A DNA stretch of 64,000 nt from Gammaproteobacteria bacterium (GTDB lineage: Bacteria > Pseudomonadota > Gammaproteobacteria > JAABTG01): contig JAXHLS010000002.1 in assembly GCA_034522055.1 (NCBI GenBank), forward strand, positions 3,615,549 to 3,679,548. Reading direction: 5' to 3'. Below the pieces are notes generated by a model. It searched no databases. It was not told the origin of the DNA and saw nothing but the letters and a program-made list of their open reading frames with translations. The translations under genes and the position numbers were made by a program. Below are positions 51,364 to 59,180 of the stretch, piece by piece (the stretch's first letter is position 1; each line of letters opens with the position of its first letter).

Positions 51364-52358
51364 GCCACGGTCTGGATGACCTGAGCCGGCGCTTGGTCAA
51401 CCGCTTCCAGGGGGGCGTGCCCCTGGTGGCCCGCCCCTATGGGGAGATGGGTGCGGTCCTGGGGACCTCGGAGGAGGACGTCATCGCCCGTCTGAAGCGG
51501 CTGCTGAGGCAGGGCATCGCCACCCGTTTCGGTCCCTCCTTCGACGCCAGTCGCCTGGGCGGGGCCCTCACCCTGGCGGCCCTGGAGGTGCCGGAGCATC
51601 GTTATGATGAGATCAAGGAGCTGGTCAATGCCTATCCCGAGGTGGCCCACAATTACCGGCGCCTTCATCGCTTCAACATGTGGTTTGTGGTGGCCACATC
51701 GACGCCCGCGGCCATGACCACCGTGGTGGATGACATCTCCCGGCGCAGCGGTCTGGAGGTGCTCCATCTGCCCAAGCTGCGGCAGTTCCGGCTCGGCCTG
51801 CACCTGGTGCTGGGGCGCGACGGCCGGGTCACCACCGGCCCGTTCCCGAACTCCCCCGCCGCCGCCGAGGCCCCGGCCGCGTGCGTGCCGGAAGCGGCCG
51901 ACTGGCGGCTCATCGATGCCCTGCAGGCGGGTCTGCCCCTGGAGCCCGAGCCCTGGCGGGCCATCGCCGGGGCCACGGATATGGATGAAGGCAGTGTCCT
52001 GGAGCGCCTGGGGGCACTGCTTGCGGGCGGCGTGATCCGGCGCATCGGCCTGTTGCCCAACCACTACCGCCTCGGCCTGCGGGCCAACGGCATGTCCGTA
52101 TGGGACGTGGCCGACGGCGAGATGGCGGTCCGGGGCGAGGTGGTGGGCCGTTTCGACTTCGTGAGCCATTGCTACGAACGCCCGCGGCGGCCACCCCATT
52201 GGCCCTACAACCTGTTCGCCATGGTCCATGGCATGGACCGGGCCGAGGTCCACGCCAAGACCGCAGCCATCGCCCGGACCCTGGGCGTGGCCTGCCGCAG
52301 CCAGGCCGTGCTGTTCAGCGACGGCATCCTGAAAAAGACCGGTTTTCGTTCCGCATGA
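51360..52358 (+). CDS. Fused two-domain siroheme decarboxylase (NirG-NirH type)
   Basis: 332 aa, twice the normal length. Residues ~1-165 are a NirD/G-type domain (VPLVARPYGEMGAVLG; VAHNYRRLHRFNMWFVV) and ~180-332 a NirL/H-type domain (PLEPEPWRAIAGATDM; CYERPRRPPHWPYNLFAMVHG), joined by a Pro/Ala-rich linker. It equals one complete heterodimer in a single chain. In order it corresponds to nirG and nirH, so the cluster has D + L as separate genes and G-H as a fusion. Confidence 0.85.
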   Translation: MSHGLDDLSRRLVNRFQGGVPLVARPYGEMGAVLGTSEEDVIARLKRLLRQGIATRFGPSFDASRLGGALTLAALEVPEHRYDEIKELVNAYPEVAHNYRRLHRFNMWFVVATSTPAAMTTVVDDISRRSGLEVLHLPKLRQFRLGLHLVLGRDGRVTTGPFPNSPAAAEAPAACVPEAADWRLIDALQAGLPLEPEPWRAIAGATDMDEGSVLERLGALLAGGVIRRIGLLPNHYRLGLRANGMSVWDVADGEMAVRGEVVGRFDFVSHCYERPRRPPHWPYNLFAMVHGMDRAEVHAKTAAIARTLGVACRSQAVLFSDGILKKTGFRSA

Positions 52359-52367
52359 GGGTTTGCC

Positions 52368-53546
52368 ATGTTTCGTCTCACCCGATTCCTTGATTCCCTG
52401 ACCCGTGACGCCGGGACTCCGGTGGTGCCGCCGGCGGTGGCCCGCAGCCGCGGGCCGGTGGTCATCTGGAACCTCATCCGGCGCTGCAACCTCACCTGTC
52501 GCCACTGCTATTCCACCTCCGCCGACATCGACTTTGCCGGCGAGCTCACCACCGAGGAGGTGCTGGAGGTGATGGATGACCTGAGAAGCTACGGCGTGGG
52601 GGTGCTCATCCTCTCCGGCGGCGAGCCCCTGCTGCGCCCGGATATCTTCGAGATCTCGCGGGAGGCCAAGACACGGGGTTTCTATGTGGGCCTGTCCTCC
52701 AACGGCACGCTCATCGATGCGGCCATGGCCGAACACATCGCCGCCGCCGGCTACGACTACGTGGGGGTGAGCCTGGACGGGCTGCGGGAGACCCACGATT
52801 ACTTCCGCCGCAAGGCCGGCGCCTTCGACGCCTCCCTGGCGGGGATCGGACGCCTGTCCGAGAAGGGCATCAAGGTGGGCCTGCGTTTCACCCTGACCCG
52901 GGACAATGCCGCCGAACTGGGCGGGCTGCTGCGGCTGATGGACGAATACGACGTGGACAAGCTCTACCTGTCCCATCTCAACTACGCCGGGCGCGGCAAC
53001 AGGAACCGCGGCGACGATGCTCTCCACGGCGTCACCCGGGAGGCCATGGACCTGCTCTTCGAGGACTGCTGGCGGCGCATCGGCGAAGGCCGGCCCAAGG
53101 AGTTCGTCACCGGCAACAACGATGCCGACGGCGTCTATCTGCTGCACTGGGCGGCGCGACGCATCCCGTGGCATGCCGAAGCCCTGGAGCGGATGCTCAT
53201 GCGCTGGGGCGGCAACTCCTCCGGGGTGAACATCGCCAACATCGACAACCTGGGCAACGTCCACCCGGACACCATGTGGTGGGACTATCACCTCGGCAAC
53301 GTCCGGGAACGGCCTTTCTCCGAGATCTGGGAAGACCGCTCCGATCCCCTGCTGGCGGGCCTGAAGGCCCGGCCGCGTACCATCGGCGGCCGCTGTGGCA
53401 CCTGCGCCCATTTTGCCATCTGCGGCGGCAACAGCCGCACCCGGGCCTGGCAACTCACGGGCGACCCCTGGGCCGAGGACCCCGGCTGCTACCTCACCGA
53501 CGCCGAGATCGGCATCGCCCCGCCGCGGGCGGCGGCGAGTGCCTAG
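52368..53546 (+). CDS. nirJ: Radical SAM heme d1 biosynthesis protein NirJ
   Basis: 392 aa. LIRRCNLTCRHCY is the [4Fe-4S]-binding CxxxCxxC motif of radical SAM enzymes, followed by LSGGEPLLRPDIFE; the C-terminal cysteines (GGRCGTCAHFAICGGN and GCYLTD) form a SPASM-like auxiliary cluster site. NirJ removes propionate side chains from didecarboxysiroheme to install the oxo groups of heme d1. Confidence 0.93.
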   Translation: MFRLTRFLDSLTRDAGTPVVPPAVARSRGPVVIWNLIRRCNLTCRHCYSTSADIDFAGELTTEEVLEVMDDLRSYGVGVLILSGGEPLLRPDIFEISREAKTRGFYVGLSSNGTLIDAAMAEHIAAAGYDYVGVSLDGLRETHDYFRRKAGAFDASLAGIGRLSEKGIKVGLRFTLTRDNAAELGGLLRLMDEYDVDKLYLSHLNYAGRGNRNRGDDALHGVTREAMDLLFEDCWRRIGEGRPKEFVTGNNDADGVYLLHWAARRIPWHAEALERMLMRWGGNSSGVNIANIDNLGNVHPDTMWWDYHLGNVRERPFSEIWEDRSDPLLAGLKARPRTIGGRCGTCAHFAICGGNSRTRAWQLTGDPWAEDPGCYLTDAEIGIAPPRAAASA

Positions 53547-53564
53547 CCAAGGCTTGGGAAGGCA

Positions 53565-55115
53565 ATGGACATCACGGCGGCGCGGCGACGCGAAAAAAGG
53601 AAACAACGGCCGATATCTGCGGCCCTGGCCCTGCTGGCCCTGCTGGCCCTGCTGGCCCTCCTGGCTCCCCTGAGTGCACCGGCCGCGGAGGGAGCCACGG
53701 CCTATGCCGAGCACTGTGCCTCCTGCCACGGGGCCGAGCGGCTGGGGGGCATGGGGCCGGCGCTGTTGCCGGGGAACCTGAAGCGCCTCAAACGCGACGA
53801 GGCGGCGGCGGTGATCCGCCGGGGCCGGGCGGCCAGCCAGATGCCGGGCTTCGGGGAGATGCTGGACGATGCCCGGGTGGCGGCCCTGGTGGAGTTCATC
53901 TATACGCCCCTGGACTACACCCCCGAGTGGTCGGCGGAGCACATCCGGGCCACCCGGCGTATCATCAATGACGCGTCCGAACTGGTGACCGCGCCGGCCT
54001 ACGGCGCCGATCCCCTGAACCTCTTCGTGGTGGTGGAACTGGGGGACCATCACGCCACTATCCTGGATGGCGATCGCTTCGAGCCCATCCATCGCATGAA
54101 GACCCACTTCGCCCTTCACGGCGGGCCCAAGTTCTCCCCCGACGGGCGCTTCGTCTACTTCGCCTCCCGGGATGGCTGGATCAGCAAGTTCGACCTGTGG
54201 GGCCTGGAGTACGTGGCCGAGGTGCGGGCCGGCATCAACACCCGCAACCTCGCCGTGTCCGGCGACGGCCGGGTGGTGGCGGTGGCCAACTACCTGCCCC
54301 ACACCCTGGTGCTGCTGGATGCCCGGGACCTCTCCCTGCGGGAGGTGATCCCCGTGACGGACGGGGCCGGACGAACCTCCCGGGTGAGCGCCGTCTATGG
54401 CGCCCCGCCCCGGCACAGCTTCGTGGCGGCCCTCAAGGACATCCCCGAGATCTGGGAGTTGCCCGTGGACGGGGACGGAGGGTCCGGCCCCGTGACGCCG
54501 CGACGCATCGTGCTTGACGACTACCTGGACGACTTCTTCTTCACCCCCGACTACCGCCACGTCATGGGGGCGGCGCGCAATGCCCGGAACGGCCAGGTGG
54601 TGGACCTGAAGCGCGGGGTCAAGGTGAGCGATCTGGGGTTGGACGGCCTGCCCCACCTGGGCTCCGGCATCACCTGGACCCTGGACGGGCGGCGGGTGAT
54701 GGCGACGCCCCATCTGCGCAAGGGCGAGGTCACGGTCATCGACACGGCGACCTGGGAGACCGTCGGGACCATCGAGACCCAGGGCCCCGGCTTCTTCATG
54801 CGCAGCCACGAGAACTCGCCCTACGCCTGGGTGGACGTGTTCTTCGGCCCCCACCGCGACGCGGTGCACGTCATCGACAAACAGACCCTGGAGATCGTCG
54901 AGACCCTGCGCCCGGCCCCCGGCAAGACCGCCGCCCACGTGGAGTTCGACCGCGACGGCCGCCACGCCCTCCTCAGCATCTGGGACCCCGCCGGTGCCGT
55001 GGTGGTCTACGACGCCCGCACCCTGGAAGAGGTGAAACGCCTGCCCATGAACAAACCGTCGGGGAAATACAATGTGTATAACAAGATCACGCTGTCGGAG
55101 GGGACTAGTCATTGA
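53565..55115 (+). CDS. nirN: Dihydro-heme d1 dehydrogenase NirN
   Basis: 516 aa. A basic N-terminus and a leader built of repeated LALLALLALL (tandem CTGGCCCTG-type repeats) precede a heme c domain (AEHCASCHGAERLGG) and an eight-bladed d1-binding propeller (FSPDGRFVYFASRDGWISKF, HVEFDRDGRHALLSIWDP, KYNVYNKITLSEGTS). NirN oxidises the last heme d1 precursor and is related to NirS. Last gene of the plus-strand nir operon; ends just before a heptamer repeat array. Confidence 0.92.
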   Translation: MDITAARRREKRKQRPISAALALLALLALLALLAPLSAPAAEGATAYAEHCASCHGAERLGGMGPALLPGNLKRLKRDEAAAVIRRGRAASQMPGFGEMLDDARVAALVEFIYTPLDYTPEWSAEHIRATRRIINDASELVTAPAYGADPLNLFVVVELGDHHATILDGDRFEPIHRMKTHFALHGGPKFSPDGRFVYFASRDGWISKFDLWGLEYVAEVRAGINTRNLAVSGDGRVVAVANYLPHTLVLLDARDLSLREVIPVTDGAGRTSRVSAVYGAPPRHSFVAALKDIPEIWELPVDGDGGSGPVTPRRIVLDDYLDDFFFTPDYRHVMGAARNARNGQVVDLKRGVKVSDLGLDGLPHLGSGITWTLDGRRVMATPHLRKGEVTVIDTATWETVGTIETQGPGFFMRSHENSPYAWVDVFFGPHRDAVHVIDKQTLEIVETLRPAPGKTAAHVEFDRDGRHALLSIWDPAGAVVVYDARTLEEVKRLPMNKPSGKYNVYNKITLSEGTSH

Positions 55116-55133
55116 GGGGGGGATAGCGCATGG

Positions 55134-55290
55134 GGAATAGGGAATAGGGAATAGGGAATAGGGAATAGGGAATAGGGAATAGGGAATAGGGAATAGGGAA
55201 TAGGGAATAGGGAATAGGGAATAGGGAATAGGGAATAGGGAATAGGGAATGGTGAAATGGGAAATGGGAAATGGGAAAAGGGAAATCGGG
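55134..55290. repeat. GGAATAG heptanucleotide array (16 perfect copies plus degenerate tail)
   Basis: GGAATAG is repeated 16 times without error at 55134-55245, then decays into GGAATGG, TGAAATG, GGAAATG (x2), GGAAAAG and GGAAATC up to ~55290. It lies 18 bp after the nirN stop and before the convergent DNR-like gene. Perfect copies indicate recent expansion. The rest of the gap to 55409 is T-rich with no gene. Confidence 0.95.
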
Positions 55291-55409
55291 GATAGCGGAT
55301 GGGGAATAATGAATTGCCTTCTCTTTTTTCGCTTTATTTCGTGTCTTTCGTGGTTACAGCTTTTCGCTGTCTCGCGCCGGCGATATGGCCCCGATGGATG
55401 AATACCGGG

Positions 55410-56198
55410 TTACTTGGTGCGGGCGGTGAACTTCACGTGTTGGGGGCCGGGCGTGGCCACGGAGTTGGGGACGTAGTGGGGCGGGCAGGGGTAGAGGAAG
55501 GTGTCCTTGAGGGAGTCCTGGGCCACGGCGCAGGCGTCGGCCATGCCCTGGAGTTGCTCCCGGTCGTGGAGGGTGACGCGATTGCCGTGCATCTCGATGA
55601 CCTTCAGATCGCAGAGATTCTTGATGATCCTCGACAGGGTCTCGGGCTTCACCGACAGGCGCGAGGCGATGGTCTGCTTGGGGACGTCCAGCACCAGCTC
55701 GTCCTGGCCTTCCGGGGCGTTGGCCAGCAGATAGCCCGCCACCCGGCATACCGCCGTGTGCAGGCTGAGGTTGTCGATCTCGCGGATGAGGCCCCGCAGG
55801 CGCTGACTGAGATCGCCCAGGAGGATGAAGCAGGTCTCCACGGAACCCCGCAGCATGTCCGAGAAATCCGCCGCGTCCACGCTGATGAGTTCCGAGGGCT
55901 GGAGGGCCTCGGCCCCCACCGGGTAATAGGGGCGGTAGAGAAACATCAGGGCCTCGGCGAAGGTGCTGCCGGCGCTCACCACCTCCACCACCTTCTCGTT
56001 ACCGGCGGGGGAGATGCGATAGAGCTTGATGAGGCCGCTGATGACGTAATAAAAGCGCTCCGCCTTGTCCCCCTGCTGGAACAGGGACTCGCCGGCGGCC
56101 AGCCGCACCCGCACCGCCCGGGTGGCCACCCGCTCCTGCTGGCTGGTGTCCAGACAGGCGAAAAACTGGCCTTTCCTCAAGTCGTCGATGATGGGCAT
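55410..56198 (-). CDS. dnr: DNR-like Crp/Fnr regulator of denitrification
   Basis: 262 aa. cNMP-type sensor domain (FFACLDTSQQERVATRAV, ESLFQQGDKAERFYYVISG) and HTH (VPKQTIASRLSVKPETLSRI). No N-terminal cysteine cluster, as in DNR/NNR-type NO sensors that use heme. The PETLSRII recognition helix resembles Fnr-type TTGAT binding. Location between the nir and nor clusters supports control of the three boxes in the window. ATG 56198 chosen; longer frames add non-conserved sequence. The C-terminal ~30 residues form an extra tail. Confidence 0.83.
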   Translation of the reverse strand: MPIIDDLRKGQFFACLDTSQQERVATRAVRVRLAAGESLFQQGDKAERFYYVISGLIKLYRISPAGNEKVVEVVSAGSTFAEALMFLYRPYYPVGAEALQPSELISVDAADFSDMLRGSVETCFILLGDLSQRLRGLIREIDNLSLHTAVCRVAGYLLANAPEGQDELVLDVPKQTIASRLSVKPETLSRIIKNLCDLKVIEMHGNRVTLHDREQLQGMADACAVAQDSLKDTFLYPCPPHYVPNSVATPGPQHVKFTARTK

Positions 56199-56505
56199 GA
56201 CCTTGGGCTCCGCCGGTGGCCGGTTCTCGGCCGGGCTCGTAATCAAACTTTTCTTATAAGCGTAGCCCTGCACGAGCCGAAAATCATGGGCTGCCCGGCG
56301 ACGCCAATCCAAGAATATCATGCCACCCCCAGGACGCGGACATCGGCCTGAGGCGCGTGGTGCGGGACAGGAATTGCGGGTCGGGCCTCGGCCCGAGGGG
56401 GATATCCCGCGGCTACCGGAGTCCGGCCGGGCGACCTTCGCGCTCAAACCCACCGCGGGTGGGCCCCGGCATGCGCCGGCCGGGGGCGGCCGGCCGCCCG
56501 GAAGG
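56199..56505. other. Intergenic region between norB and dnr-like gene
   Basis: About 307 bp. Expected to contain the promoter of the minus-strand regulator; an AT-rich CTTATAAGAAAAGTTTGATTAC stretch (minus strand, about 56242-56263) could be part of it and includes a single TTGAT half-site. A CGGGCC-rich block lies next to the norB stop. No small gene seen. Confidence 0.4.
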
Positions 56506-57990
56506 CTATGCCGGGCCCGGGGCCGGCTCGCCGGAGACCCGATCCGGCTCGATCTCGTCCAGGTAGACCGGGGCCTTACGGGTCTCGCCCCGGCCCAGCG
56601 CCATGAGATCCCAGATCAGCAGCACCGTGCCGGCCGCGGTGATCCAGCCGAAGACCATGCGCCAGTTCATGGCCTGCACGAACCACACATTGGACTGGGC
56701 GGCGAAATAGCCCATCCAACTCGAACCGTTGATGGCGCGCTCGATCTGGGACTGGTCGTAGCCCGCCACCAGCATGGCGATGGTCATGCCCCAGACGCCG
56801 ATGTTGAGCAGGGCCAGAGACCACTTCCAGCGCCAGTCGCCTGGCATGCCACCGGACATCCACACGTTGCCCCGGGCCTTCTGAATGGCGAAGTAGAAGA
56901 AGGCGATATTGATGGTGGCGTAGGCGCCGAAGAAGGCCAGGTGGCCGTGGGAGGCGGACCACTGGGTGCCATGGGTATACAGGTTGATCTGGGGCAGGGT
57001 GTGCATGAAGCCCCACACTCCGGCGCCGAAGAAGTTGCCGAAGGCATGGGCGATGAGCCAGGCCAGGGCCGGGTGGTTGGAGTTCTTCATCTTGTGGACG
57101 CCGGAGTCGTAGACGGCGTGCACCACCATGGCCACCAGGGGCACGGGCTCCAGGGCCGAGAACAGGCCGCCGATGCCGAACCAGTACTGGGGGGTGCCGA
57201 TCCAAAAGTAGTGGTGGCCGAGCCCGAGGATGCCGGCGCCGAACATAAGGGCCACCTCGATGTAGAGCCAGGTGGTGACGATCTTGCGCCGTACCCCCAG
57301 GGTCCGCATCAGTCCGTAGGCCATGATGGCACCCACCAGCACCTCCCAGGTGGCCTCCACCCACAGGTGGATGACCCACCACCACCAGTACTGGTCCAGG
57401 GAGATGTTGGTGGTGTAGAACATGCCGGCGAGATAGAGGCCGGCCAGGGCCACCAGGTCCAGCACGATGACGCCGCCGATGCCGGTGAAGCGTCCCTTCA
57501 TGAAGGTGGCGGCCACGTTGTAGAAGAACACCAGCAGCACCGCCACGATGCCGATGTCGGCCCAGCGCGGGGCCTCGATGTACTCGCGCCCCTCGTTGAT
57601 GAACCACAGGGTGGTGTCGGTGCCAGGGCCCCACTGCACCAGCAGGAATACCAGCACCACCACGGTGACCGCGGCGGTCAGGATGTAGAAGCCGATTTCC
57701 CCCAGGCGCAGGCCTACCACCTCCGTCCCGGATTCGTCCTCCAACAGCCAGTAGATGGCACCGATGAAGCCGTAGAGCATCCACACCACCATGGCGTTGA
57801 TGTGCACCATGCGGTTGACGTTGAAGTCGAGGACACCCCGCAGGAGGTCGGGATACAGGTATTGCAGGCCCGCCAGCATGCCGAACAGGATCTGGGCGGC
57901 GAACAGCACCACCGCCACAGTGAAGTACTTGACGGCCAGCCGCTGGCCGCCGTTGAGATTATCCAGGTTGATGACACCCACGGTACTCAT
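56506..57990 (-). CDS. norB: Cytochrome c-dependent nitric oxide reductase large subunit NorB
   Basis: 494 aa, 12 membrane helices. NRMVHINAMVVWMLYGFIGA (low-spin heme ligand region), WWWWVIHLWVEATWEVLVGA (Glu residues near the FeB site), LGLGHHYFWIG (HH ligands) and SHGHLAFFGAYATINIAF (heme b/b3 ligand His) identify cNOR. It reduces NO to N2O at the membrane. Together with norC it forms the enzyme; four bp separate the genes. Confidence 0.96.
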   Translation of the reverse strand: MSTVGVINLDNLNGGQRLAVKYFTVAVVLFAAQILFGMLAGLQYLYPDLLRGVLDFNVNRMVHINAMVVWMLYGFIGAIYWLLEDESGTEVVGLRLGEIGFYILTAAVTVVVLVFLLVQWGPGTDTTLWFINEGREYIEAPRWADIGIVAVLLVFFYNVAATFMKGRFTGIGGVIVLDLVALAGLYLAGMFYTTNISLDQYWWWWVIHLWVEATWEVLVGAIMAYGLMRTLGVRRKIVTTWLYIEVALMFGAGILGLGHHYFWIGTPQYWFGIGGLFSALEPVPLVAMVVHAVYDSGVHKMKNSNHPALAWLIAHAFGNFFGAGVWGFMHTLPQINLYTHGTQWSASHGHLAFFGAYATINIAFFYFAIQKARGNVWMSGGMPGDWRWKWSLALLNIGVWGMTIAMLVAGYDQSQIERAINGSSWMGYFAAQSNVWFVQAMNWRMVFGWITAAGTVLLIWDLMALGRGETRKAPVYLDEIEPDRVSGEPAPGPA

Positions 57991-57993
57991 GGC

Positions 57994-58590
57994 CTAGCCC
58001 TCCTGGGGAATCTGTTTGAAGTTATAGGGGAAGCCGTTGGTGTCGATAGACGACATCCACTTGAGGAAGGCGATGACCGCCTTGGCCTCTTCTTCGCTGA
58101 GATGCTGGTTCGGCATCTTGCGCCCGGTGCCGAAGGTGCGGGCGTTACCCTCCGGGTCCATGAGGAACTGGAGCATGAGCTGTTCCCGGGCCGCCTCGGC
58201 GCCCCAGGCCTGGTCCAGCCACGACTTGGTGAGGTCGGGGGCGTAGTAGGCGCCGTTGCCCAGGAGGGTATGGCAGTTCATGCAGTTGCGGCCCTGGATG
58301 ATCTTCTTGCCATGGGTCACCACGGCCTCCGCCTCGTCCTCGGACAGCCTTTCCGCGAACAGTGGGGCATCGTCGCCGATAACGGGGATCTGGTAGTTGC
58401 GCTCCTCGTCGAAGACATAGGACACACGCTTGTTGATGACCGTGTACGCGGGCACCCGCTCGCTGCCCACGGAGATCTGCTGCAGGCTGTCCATGGTGAG
58501 GAATATGAGGGCCACGAACATGAGGGCGGTGACCCAGATGGCCAACTTCTTCCAGACGTCTTCTGCGGCCCACCAGGGCGTTGTGGACAT
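57994..58590 (-). CDS. norC: Nitric oxide reductase cytochrome c subunit NorC
   Basis: 198 aa. One N-terminal membrane anchor (VWKKLAIWVTALMFVALIFL) and a periplasmic heme c domain with GRNCMNCHTLLGNGAYYAPDL (CxxCH) and distal Met in GRKMPNQHLS. It passes electrons to NorB. Length and motif order are standard. Confidence 0.95.
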   Translation of the reverse strand: MSTTPWWAAEDVWKKLAIWVTALMFVALIFLTMDSLQQISVGSERVPAYTVINKRVSYVFDEERNYQIPVIGDDAPLFAERLSEDEAEAVVTHGKKIIQGRNCMNCHTLLGNGAYYAPDLTKSWLDQAWGAEAAREQLMLQFLMDPEGNARTFGTGRKMPNQHLSEEEAKAVIAFLKWMSSIDTNGFPYNFKQIPQEG

Positions 58591-58592
58591 GA

Positions 58593-58958
58593 TCAGTTCC
58601 CTCCAGGTTGTCGAATCACGTTATCCGGCGTCGCGCCCCCCGCGGGCGCGGCGCCATCAGGCTGGTGCTCATGGGTGCCCTCGCACAGGTGCCAGATGCC
58701 GTGGGGCGCCAGCAGGTAGCCCACCAGCATGGCCAGCACCACGGCCTGCCACAGGCCGTCGAGATTGAGGGCGTAGGCCAGGGTCAGCACCGCTGCGGCG
58801 AGCAGGCCGTAGGCCCCATAGGCGGCGATCATGAGACGGGGCAGCCCGTGGACCCGGGAAAAGGCGAACAGCAGGGCGTAGAGGGCGCCCGCCATCACCA
58901 CCATGGCACCGGAAAAGAAGGCGATGAAGAAGTTGTCCAGGTGAACGGGCTCGATCAT
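58593..58958 (-). CDS. Membrane protein at the head of the nor operon
   Basis: 121 aa from the ATG at 58958. Three hydrophobic segments (FFIAFFSGAMVVMAGALYALLF; MIAAYGAYGLLAAAVLTLAYAL; VVLAMLVGYLLAPHGIWHL) and a His/Pro-rich tail. It ends 2 bp before norC starts and has an FNR/DNR box 57 bp upstream, so it is co-regulated with the nitric oxide reductase. It may help assemble or anchor cNOR; the family is not recognised. Confidence 0.75.
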   Translation of the reverse strand: MIEPVHLDNFFIAFFSGAMVVMAGALYALLFAFSRVHGLPRLMIAAYGAYGLLAAAVLTLAYALNLDGLWQAVVLAMLVGYLLAPHGIWHLCEGTHEHQPDGAAPAGGATPDNVIRQPGGN

Positions 58959-59014
58959 GGTTGCCGCCTCGCTTAACAAGGCCCGGCAGTTTGGCGAGGG
59001 TGCCCGCTGTCGCC

Positions 59015-59028
59015 TTGACAAAGATCAA
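59015..59028. promoter_or_regulatory. FNR/DNR box of the nor operon
   Basis: On the minus strand TTGATCTTTGTCAA, matching TTGAT-N4-(A/G)TCAA with one deviation. It is 57 bp upstream of the first gene of the orf-norC-norB operon. Same regulator expected as for nirI and nirS. Confidence 0.83.
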
Positions 59029-59180
59029 GCACGGCGGGCGCCCTTCGTGATAACCGGCTCCCCCTTTTCCCTGCCATCAGGCAGCCGGCTGCGACACCGG
59101 TTTTACCCCGTTGGCGTGCCCGGGACGTTTACCCCGGATGAGAGACAGCCCATCCACTGGAGTTCCCGCGGGAGAACGTC

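Noticed and set aside
51324-55112. 1262-codon open frame on the minus strand opposite nirGH, nirJ and nirN
   Set aside because: It is the mirror of high-GC coding bias in clearly functional plus-strand genes; its translation is Gly/His/Val-rich with no domain.
55134-55290. CRISPR or origin-type iterons
   Set aside because: Uninterrupted 7-bp units with no spacers and no initiator gene; a simple heptanucleotide tandem repeat.
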